The position numbers were made by a program, and so were the translations under genes. From Opitutia bacterium (GTDB lineage: Bacteria > Verrucomicrobiota > Verrucomicrobiia > Opitutales > Opitutaceae), in assembly GCA_025351035.1 (NCBI GenBank), contig JANXWT010000449.1, forward strand, positions 1 through 6,046: a DNA stretch of 6,046 nt, read 5' to 3'. The stretch's first letter is position 1; every line of letters starts with the position of its first letter. This document shows positions 1 to 4,707 of this stretch, piece after piece. Under the pieces are notes generated by a model. That model had not been told where the DNA came from and ran no database searches. It saw only the letters and a list, made by a program, of their open reading frames with translations.

Positions 1-794
1 TGTTCGCCGACCTCGCGAAGGTCGTGCGCGCCGACTGCGTGCTGGCGTCGAACACCTCGGCGCTGCCCATCGAGGAGCTGTCGTCCACCGCGTCGCACCC
101 CGGCCGCACCATCGGCATCCATTTCTTCAACCCGGTCAGCAAAATGCCGCTCGCGGAGATCGTGCTCAGCCCGCACACGACGCGCGACACCGCCGACCGC
201 GTGCTGGCGTTCACCAAGCAGCTCGGCAAAACCCCGGTGATCTGCAAATCCTCGCCCGGCTTCCTCGTCACGCGCGTGCTGTTTTTCTATCTCAACGAGG
301 CGTGCAAACTCTGGGAACAGGGCGTGCCGACCGACGTCATCGACCGCGCGATGCGCGACTGGGGTTGGCCGATGGGCCCGATGCGTCTCATCGACGAAGT
401 CGGCGTCGACGTGACGGACTTCATCTACGGCGAGATGAAACATTATTTCCCGAACCGTTTCGCCAGCGCCACCGTCTGCAACAAGATGCTCCTCGCCGGC
501 ATGAAGGGCCGCAAGAACGGCGCCTCGACGGGCTTCTACACCTACACCGGCAAGGAAACGCTCAATCCCGCGATGGCGAAGTTCGCGCCGGAGACCGCGA
601 AGGCGATGGACGCGCGCGCGATCCAGGAGCACCTCAACGGCGTGATGATCGACGAGACGAAACGCGTGCTCGCCGAGGGCGTGCTGAAGACGGCCGACGA
701 CGCCGACTTCGCGCTGCTCATGGGCACGGGCTTCCCGGCGTTCCGCGGCGGCCTGATGCGCTACGCGAAAGCGCAGGGACTGTTCAAGGGTTGA
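1..794 (+). CDS. 3-hydroxyacyl-CoA dehydrogenase, FadJ/FadB-type, C-terminal part (5' truncated)
   Basis: The reading frame is open from the window edge (first full codon at 3) to a TGA at 792-794, so the start lies outside; the GTG at 24 is internal. The visible part covers the end of the NAD-binding domain (SNTSALPIEEL, positions 48-80), the HFFNPV motif with the catalytic His at 120-122 and its partner Glu at 156-158 (12 residues later, as in the family), then the C-terminal dimerisation domain (PGFLVTRVLFFYLNEA, GWPMGPMRLIDEVGVD, GRKNG..GFY). A second C-terminal repeat ends in GTGFPAFRGGLMRY, which is typical of multifunctional FadB/FadJ alpha subunits and argues that an enoyl-CoA hydratase domain precedes it off-window. 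The enzyme oxidises (S)-3-hydroxyacyl-CoA to 3-ketoacyl-CoA with NAD+ in cytosolic beta-oxidation. One oddity is Thr (270-272) where the family has a conserved Asn in V-N-R. The family call is secure; fadJ versus fadB is not decided. Confidence 0.93.
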   Translation, partial: FADLAKVVRADCVLASNTSALPIEELSSTASHPGRTIGIHFFNPVSKMPLAEIVLSPHTTRDTADRVLAFTKQLGKTPVICKSSPGFLVTRVLFFYLNEACKLWEQGVPTDVIDRAMRDWGWPMGPMRLIDEVGVDVTDFIYGEMKHYFPNRFASATVCNKMLLAGMKGRKNGASTGFYTYTGKETLNPAMAKFAPETAKAMDARAIQEHLNGVMIDETKRVLAEGVLKTADDADFALLMGTGFPAFRGGLMRYAKAQGLFKG

Positions 795-804
795 GGCGCA
801 CCAC

Positions 805-1029
805 TCACGGCAGCTCGAACAATTCGGCCGCCAACTTCGACTGCCGGATGATCGACTTCAGTGTGCCGATACGGATTTCGCGATGGTTGGGCACGGGCAC
901 GGTGATCGTGCTTCCGGGCACCGCCTTTTGCAGGATGACGTGGCTGCCTTTCTGCCGAACAATCTGAAATCCATGCTCGCCCAAAAAGCGGCAGAGTTCC
1001 GGCCCCGAGAAAATCCGCAGCCTACCCAA
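805..1029 (-). CDS. hicA: HicA-family toxin (putative mRNA interferase)
   Basis: This small protein of 74 residues is read from a TTG at 1029-1027 to a TGA at 807-805. It has the HicA pattern: an N-terminal RIFSGPELCRFLGEHGF helix region, then the strand with the presumed catalytic His in QKGSHVILQK, then the conserved tail VPVPNHREIRIGTLKSIIRQ. HicA proteins have a double-stranded-RNA-binding-like fold and cleave mRNA during translation; HicB neutralises them. The TTG start is chosen because a perfect GGAGG lies at 1040-1036 with a 6-base spacer, and because the protein then begins right where family similarity begins. An in-frame ATG at 1065-1063 would add 12 residues without similarity and lengthen the overlap with hicB. 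The start overlaps the end of hicB by 8 bp, which implies translational coupling. The gene ends 10 bp from the stop of the convergent dehydrogenase gene. Confidence 0.88.
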   Translation of the reverse strand: MGRLRIFSGPELCRFLGEHGFQIVRQKGSHVILQKAVPGSTITVPVPNHREIRIGTLKSIIRQSKLAAELFELP

Positions 1030-1249
1030 CGCCGACCTCCAGTCGGGTGATGTAGGTTTCGCCATGCAGTCGCTCGGCGATCTCGGCGGGCGACGCGGTC
1101 TCCAGCAACAATTGCACGGCCTCAGCCAGATTGGCCCGCGCTTCCTCGACAGTGTTCCCTTGGCTGGCGACTTCGATCTCGGGGCAGTGCGAGACAAACC
1201 CGTCGCCTTCGCGCTGAATGATCGCGGTGAACTGGCGGGAGGATTTCAT
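1022..1249 (-). CDS. hicB: HicB-family antitoxin (short form)
   Basis: The 75-residue protein runs from the ATG at 1249-1247 to the TAG at 1024-1022. It matches the HicB N-terminal domain, a degenerate RNase H-like fold: RQFTAIIQREGDGFVSHCPE (residues 5-24), then VASQGNTVEEARANLAEAVQLLLE. It should bind and block the HicA toxin encoded just downstream, as in type II toxin-antitoxin modules. The protein ends soon after this domain (HGETYITRLEVGVG), leaving no room for the ribbon-helix-helix or helix-turn-helix domain carried by longer HicB proteins, so how the operon is autoregulated is unclear. The order hicB then hicA is the reverse of the classical E. coli arrangement but is common for short HicB proteins. 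The frame stays open upstream of the ATG, but I see no better start and no strong Shine-Dalgarno. Confidence 0.88.
   Translation of the reverse strand: MKSSRQFTAIIQREGDGFVSHCPEIEVASQGNTVEEARANLAEAVQLLLETASPAEIAERLHGETYITRLEVGVG
1036..1040 (-). promoter_or_regulatory. Shine-Dalgarno site deciding the hicA TTG start
   Basis: On the minus strand GGAGG is followed by six bases (TCGGCG) and then TTG at 1029-1027. The site lies inside the last codons of hicB, so hicA is probably translated by ribosomes finishing hicB. It is the clearest ribosome-binding site in the window and is the reason for preferring TTG over the upstream ATG at 1065. Confidence 0.7.
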
Positions 1250-1417
1250 GCCCGCACGGTATTCTTCGCGGGGGTTGTCGCAAGTCCGGAAAAGGAGCGC
1301 GGCGATGGCTGAGCGCAGCGGCGTAATTTCGCTGGGATTTCATCGCGGCGGCGTTGAGAAATGCGTTGCAGTCGCGGCCGGTTTTCGGGGAAGTTCCGGG
1401 TCCATTTCCGACCACGC
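1250..1417. other. Divergent intergenic region between hicB and the E1/E2 fusion gene
   Basis: This 168-bp region should hold the promoters of both the minus-strand hicBA operon and the plus-strand fusion gene. I searched both strands for paired -35/-10 hexamers and found none good enough to annotate. No operator-like palindrome or terminator is evident. An in-frame ATG at 1361 would add 19 Arg-rich residues to the fusion protein but is judged not to be the start. Confidence 0.5.
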
Positions 1418-4400
1418 ATGGCCAAAGCCACGACTTTGAACAAGGAACAGAAACGTCAGCTCCTGCTGACGATGCTCGAGAGCCGGCACGGCGACCTCCG
1501 CGAGGAGAGCCTGAACCGGCAGGGCAAGGGGCATTTTCATGTCTCGGGCCGCGGCCACGAGGCGCTCGGCGCTCTCGGCGCGCAACTGCATCAGGACGAT
1601 TACATCGCGTGTTACTACCGTGGTCGTGGTCTGTGCCTCGCCCGCGGCATGTCGACGAAGGAGATGGCCCTCGAGTATTTCGCGAAGCGCAATTCGGCGT
1701 CGCGCGGCCGCATGATGCCGTCGCATTTTTCCAGCCGCGAGTTGAACATCCTCAGCGTGCCGACGCCGCTCGGCTCACAACTGTTGCCGGCGTGCGGCAT
1801 CGCGTGGGGCCTGCAGCTCGACGGCAAACCGAACGTCGTGGTCGCCACCATCGGCGACGCTGCGACGCGTCAGGGCGATTTCTACGAGGCGATCAGCTTC
1901 GCAACCGAGCGGAAGCTGCCGGTGCTTTTCATCGTCGAGGATAACGCCTACGGCATCTCGACGCCGACGCGCAAAACCAACCCCCTTGCGCTCGACGTGC
2001 TGAACCGTGCGCAATGGCAGCACGTCGACGGCCACGATCCTGAGGCCGTGCACGCCGCCACGCAGTCGGCCATCGCGAAACTGCGCGCGGGCCACGGGCC
2101 GGTTTTCCTTTGGGTGAAGCTTGAGCGTCTCTCCAGCCACACGAGCTCGGACGACCACACGCTCTACCGCTCGAAGGAGGACATCGCCTCGCTCGAGAAA
2201 TTCGACCCGATCCGCATCCTGAAGGATCGCATGATCGCGGCCGGCGAGCTGACCGAGCCGGAGTTCACCAAATACGAGGAGGAGACGAAGGAGCGCGTGC
2301 GCGCCATCTACGCCGAGGCCGAGAAAGCCGAGGACCCACGAGCCGACGAGCTGATGCTGGAGGTGGTCGCGCCGTCGCCTGACCTGAAGGAGGAGCTTTT
2401 CAAACCCGGGACCTACCGCATGGGCGACCTCATCAACAAGACGCTGCGCGCCGGGCTCGATGTTGACCCGGGCCGCATGATTTTTGGCGAGGATGTCGAG
2501 GATCCCAAGGGCGGCGTGTTCCGGCTCACGCAGAAACTTTCCACGGATTTTCCGGAGCAGGTGTTCAATTCGCCGCTCGCCGAGTCGACGATTTTCGGCG
2601 TGGGCGGCGGGCTCGCCCTCTATGGCCGCCGGCCGGTGTTCGAGCTGCAGTTCATCGATTTCAGTTTCCCGGGTTTCAACCAGATCGTGCAGAATCTCGC
2701 CAACCTGCGCTGGCGCTCGAACGGCGCATGGACGGTGCCGGCAGTGTTCTACTCGCCTTACGGCGCCTACCTGCCCGGCGGCTCGCTCTGGCACTCGCAG
2801 GCGAACGAGGCGGTCTACGCGCATTTTCCCGGTCTCAACGTTGTGATCCCGTCGACGCCCGAGGACGCGGCCGGCCTGCTCTGGACCGCAATGCACGCGG
2901 AGGATCCGACAATTTTTCTCGTGCCCAAGCACATGCTCTGGGCCGAGCGCGAGACTACGCAGCCCGTCATCTCGATACCGTTCGGCTCGGCGCGCGTGTG
3001 CACGAACGGCGACGATCTGACGATTGTCGCGTGGGGCAACACGATGGAGAAAGCCCACGAGGCCATCGCGGAATTGCAGGGCGAGGTTGCCGTCGAGCTG
3101 ATCGACCTGCGCTCTATCGCGCCGTGGGACAAGACGACGATCGAGGCGTCCGTGCGCAAGACGGGCCGCGTAATCGTCATTCAGGAGGACACCGAGGCGT
3201 GCTCCGTCGGCCAGATGATTATCACCCACCTCATGGGCCAGCCCGACCTCTGGTCTACGATGAAGGCGCCACCGGTTCTGATTTCGAAAGGCAACGTGAT
3301 GATCGGCTACAACCCGATCTACGAATATGCCGCGCTGCCCGACGTGAAGCGCATCACCGACGCCATCTGGCAAACCGTGTCGATCAACGCCGCGCGCGGC
3401 GAGGTGTTGCCAGCAGCGGCGATTGCGGCCGGCAATGTGGGAGGGAGTTTACCTCCCGACTCGGGCGCGGCGTCGGGGCATAAAGCCCCTCCTACCTCCG
3501 ACCAACTAGCGCACGGCCCGCAGAACACCGTCATCAAGGGCACGAGCGACATCATCGTCCGCGTGCCGATCATGGGCGAGGGCTTGCGCTCGGCGCGCGT
3601 CGTCAATCTCGGCAAGCAACCCGGTGACGCCGTGAAGCACGACGACATGCTCTGCGAACTCGAGACCGACAAGGCCGTCTATCCCGTCGAGGCGTCGTTC
3701 GCGGGCAAGTTCAAGGAATGGAAAATCAAAATCGATGACACCGTGCTCATTGGCCAGGAAATCGCGCTCATTACCGGCGATGCCGTAAGCGTGGCCAGCC
3801 TGCCCGCCGAAGCTTCAGCGGAGGCGGGCGTTGCCGGAAATATCGCACCCGCGCCCACAACCGCCGCTGCAAAAACCGTCGCGCCGGCACCGGTCGTGTC
3901 CCGTCCCGTTTCATCCGCGCCCGTTCCGGCGCCAACCCCCGCCGCTCCCATGAAAGGCAACCCGCGTCCGCCCGCCCTGCACCCCGCGATCACGAAGCGC
4001 CTCGACGGCGTGGTGAGCGCCAACATGGAACTCGATGTCCGTTTCGCCGCGATCCGCGCAGCTCGCGAGGAGGCGAAGAAGCAACACGGCCAGGCCGCCG
4101 CGTCGCCGTCGGCGATCATGGCGTGGTGTGTCACGCGCGCGCAGGAAAAATTCCCGGCGTTCCGCTGCCTCACGGCGAAAGACGGCACGATCACGGAGCT
4201 CGTCGACTTCGATCAGGGCGTCGCCGTCGCCCTCGAAGGCGACCGTCTCGCCACGGCGCCGATCACCGCGGCGAACAAACTTTCGTGGAGCGACTTCACC
4301 GTCGCCTACAACCGCGCGGTCGACGAGACGCGCGCGGGCAAGCTCATCGACGTGCAAGCGCCGATGAACATCACGAGCCTCGGCGCGTTCGGCATCGAGA

Positions 4401-4612
4401 AGGCGTGGCCGATCGTCGTGCCGCCCGCGATGGGCACGCTCTTCATCGGCACGGCGCACGAGCGCATGATGAACGACGGCGGGGTGGTTTATCCCACCGA
4501 GGTCGTGACACTCTCGATCACGTTCGACCACCGCGTCGTCAACGGGGTGGGCGTCGCGGCATTCCTGCAGGCAGTGAAACAGCAGATGGAAAGTTTCAAG
4601 TTGCCGGGTTGA
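1418..4612 (+). CDS. Single-chain 2-oxoacid dehydrogenase: E1-alpha/E1-beta/lipoyl/E2 fusion
   Basis: The protein has 1064 residues and ends at TGA 4610-4612. It combines the ThDP-dependent decarboxylase (E1) and the dihydrolipoyl acyltransferase (E2) of a 2-oxoacid dehydrogenase complex; E3 must come from elsewhere. Residues 1-330 are E1-alpha: RGHEALGALGAQL, the ThDP/Mg motif GDA at 146-148 with EDN ending at 176, and the loop SSHTSSDDHTLYRS around His241, closest to branched-chain E1. Residues 333-655 are E1-beta: GEDV with Glu358, LAEST with Glu389, GSLWHSQ with His459, then a transketolase-C region (DDLTIVAWG from 532). Residues 711-786 are a lipoyl domain, with lipoyl-Lys752 in ETDKAVYP. 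A Pro/Ala linker follows (787-850). Residues 855-1064 are the E2 catalytic domain, ending with FDHRVVNG (His1038, Asn1042). No subunit-binding domain is recognisable. ATG 1418 is preferred over 1361 because similarity begins at LNKEQK; neither has a clear Shine-Dalgarno. The branched-chain substrate is inferred. Confidence 0.93.
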   Translation: MAKATTLNKEQKRQLLLTMLESRHGDLREESLNRQGKGHFHVSGRGHEALGALGAQLHQDDYIACYYRGRGLCLARGMSTKEMALEYFAKRNSASRGRMMPSHFSSRELNILSVPTPLGSQLLPACGIAWGLQLDGKPNVVVATIGDAATRQGDFYEAISFATERKLPVLFIVEDNAYGISTPTRKTNPLALDVLNRAQWQHVDGHDPEAVHAATQSAIAKLRAGHGPVFLWVKLERLSSHTSSDDHTLYRSKEDIASLEKFDPIRILKDRMIAAGELTEPEFTKYEEETKERVRAIYAEAEKAEDPRADELMLEVVAPSPDLKEELFKPGTYRMGDLINKTLRAGLDVDPGRMIFGEDVEDPKGGVFRLTQKLSTDFPEQVFNSPLAESTIFGVGGGLALYGRRPVFELQFIDFSFPGFNQIVQNLANLRWRSNGAWTVPAVFYSPYGAYLPGGSLWHSQANEAVYAHFPGLNVVIPSTPEDAAGLLWTAMHAEDPTIFLVPKHMLWAERETTQPVISIPFGSARVCTNGDDLTIVAWGNTMEKAHEAIAELQGEVAVELIDLRSIAPWDKTTIEASVRKTGRVIVIQEDTEACSVGQMIITHLMGQPDLWSTMKAPPVLISKGNVMIGYNPIYEYAALPDVKRITDAIWQTVSINAARGEVLPAAAIAAGNVGGSLPPDSGAASGHKAPPTSDQLAHGPQNTVIKGTSDIIVRVPIMGEGLRSARVVNLGKQPGDAVKHDDMLCELETDKAVYPVEASFAGKFKEWKIKIDDTVLIGQEIALITGDAVSVASLPAEASAEAGVAGNIAPAPTTAAAKTVAPAPVVSRPVSSAPVPAPTPAAPMKGNPRPPALHPAITKRLDGVVSANMELDVRFAAIRAAREEAKKQHGQAAASPSAIMAWCVTRAQEKFPAFRCLTAKDGTITELVDFDQGVAVALEGDRLATAPITAANKLSWSDFTVAYNRAVDETRAGKLIDVQAPMNITSLGAFGIEKAWPIVVPPAMGTLFIGTAHERMMNDGGVVYPTEVVTLSITFDHRVVNGVGVAAFLQAVKQQMESFKLPG
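3437..3495. repeat. REP-like pair of inverted hairpins inside the fusion gene
   Basis: This is a 59-bp palindromic unit read in frame as residues 674-693 of the fusion protein. The left half (3437-3460) is a hairpin with arms GGGAGG/CCTCCC and a 7-base loop. The right half (3472-3495) is a hairpin with arms GGGGC/GCCCC and loop ATAAA. The halves are imperfect inverted copies of each other (GTgGGAGGG.. against the reverse complement GTaGGAGGG..), and CCCGAC at 3455-3460 pairs perfectly with GTCGGG at 3472-3477. The layout resembles paired REP/BIME elements, which are normally intergenic. It falls exactly in the non-conserved linker between E1-beta and the lipoyl domain. Other genomic copies cannot be seen from this window. 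Confidence 0.72.
3802..3829. repeat. Second palindrome inside the fusion gene, after the lipoyl domain
   Basis: A perfect 7-bp inverted repeat GCCCGCC (3802-3808) / GGCGGGC (3823-3829) encloses a 14-base interval containing the palindrome GAAGCTTC (3809-3816). It encodes LPAEASAEAG (residues 795-804) at the beginning of the Pro/Ala linker that joins the lipoyl domain to the E2 catalytic core. It may be a small interspersed repeat captured as linker, but GC-rich linker DNA could also produce it by chance. Confidence 0.45.
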
Positions 4613-4664
4613 ACCGCGCCTCGGTCTTGCTTGGCTTTCGGTTCGTCGTCGAATTGGGGCGCTT

Positions 4665-4674
4665 CAAAGCTTTG
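4665..4674. repeat. Perfect palindrome CAAAGCTTTG in the gap before the permease gene
   Basis: This 10-bp perfect palindrome sits in the 95-bp gap between the fusion gene stop and the chosen permease start. It extends to a 16-base near-palindrome with one mismatched pair (CTTCAAAGCTTTGGAG, 4662-4677). It could be a protein-binding site, half of a degraded interspersed repeat, or chance. No T-tract follows, so it is not a terminator. Confidence 0.3.
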
Positions 4675-4707
4675 GAGATGCCTCGCGCCGGCCGGGAAAG
4701 CAGAGTC

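Noticed and set aside
757..775. Hairpin TGCGCT/AGCGCA near the end of the dehydrogenase gene as a terminator
   Set aside because: It lies within the coding sequence and is not followed by a T tract.
805..1197. HicA as a 130-residue protein starting at 1197
   Set aside because: The first ~56 residues are the out-of-frame reading of hicB and show no similarity; the TTG at 1029 with GGAGG fits the family length.
1361..1417. ATG at 1361 as start of the fusion protein
   Set aside because: It would add 19 Arg-rich residues with no family similarity and has no Shine-Dalgarno; the ATG at 1418 sits just before the conserved E1-alpha start.
1250..1417. Promoter hexamers (for example TTGAGA at 1354-1359 on the plus strand, TTGCGA on the minus strand)
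   Set aside because: No matching -10 hexamer at proper spacing was found in either direction.
1775..3373. A 532-codon open frame on the minus strand opposite the E1 part
   Set aside because: It is Arg/His/Asp-rich with no recognisable domain and lies fully antisense to a well-supported gene; in GC-rich DNA this is the normal shadow of codon bias.
3911..4531. A 206-codon minus-strand open frame opposite the E2 domain
   Set aside because: It is extremely Arg-rich and domain-free, and antisense to a clear catalytic domain.
4611..4644. Inverted repeat GAACCG/CGGTTC directly after the fusion gene stop as a terminator
   Set aside because: The arms are six bases with a 22-base loop that is only partly paired, and no T tract follows, so it is too weak to annotate.
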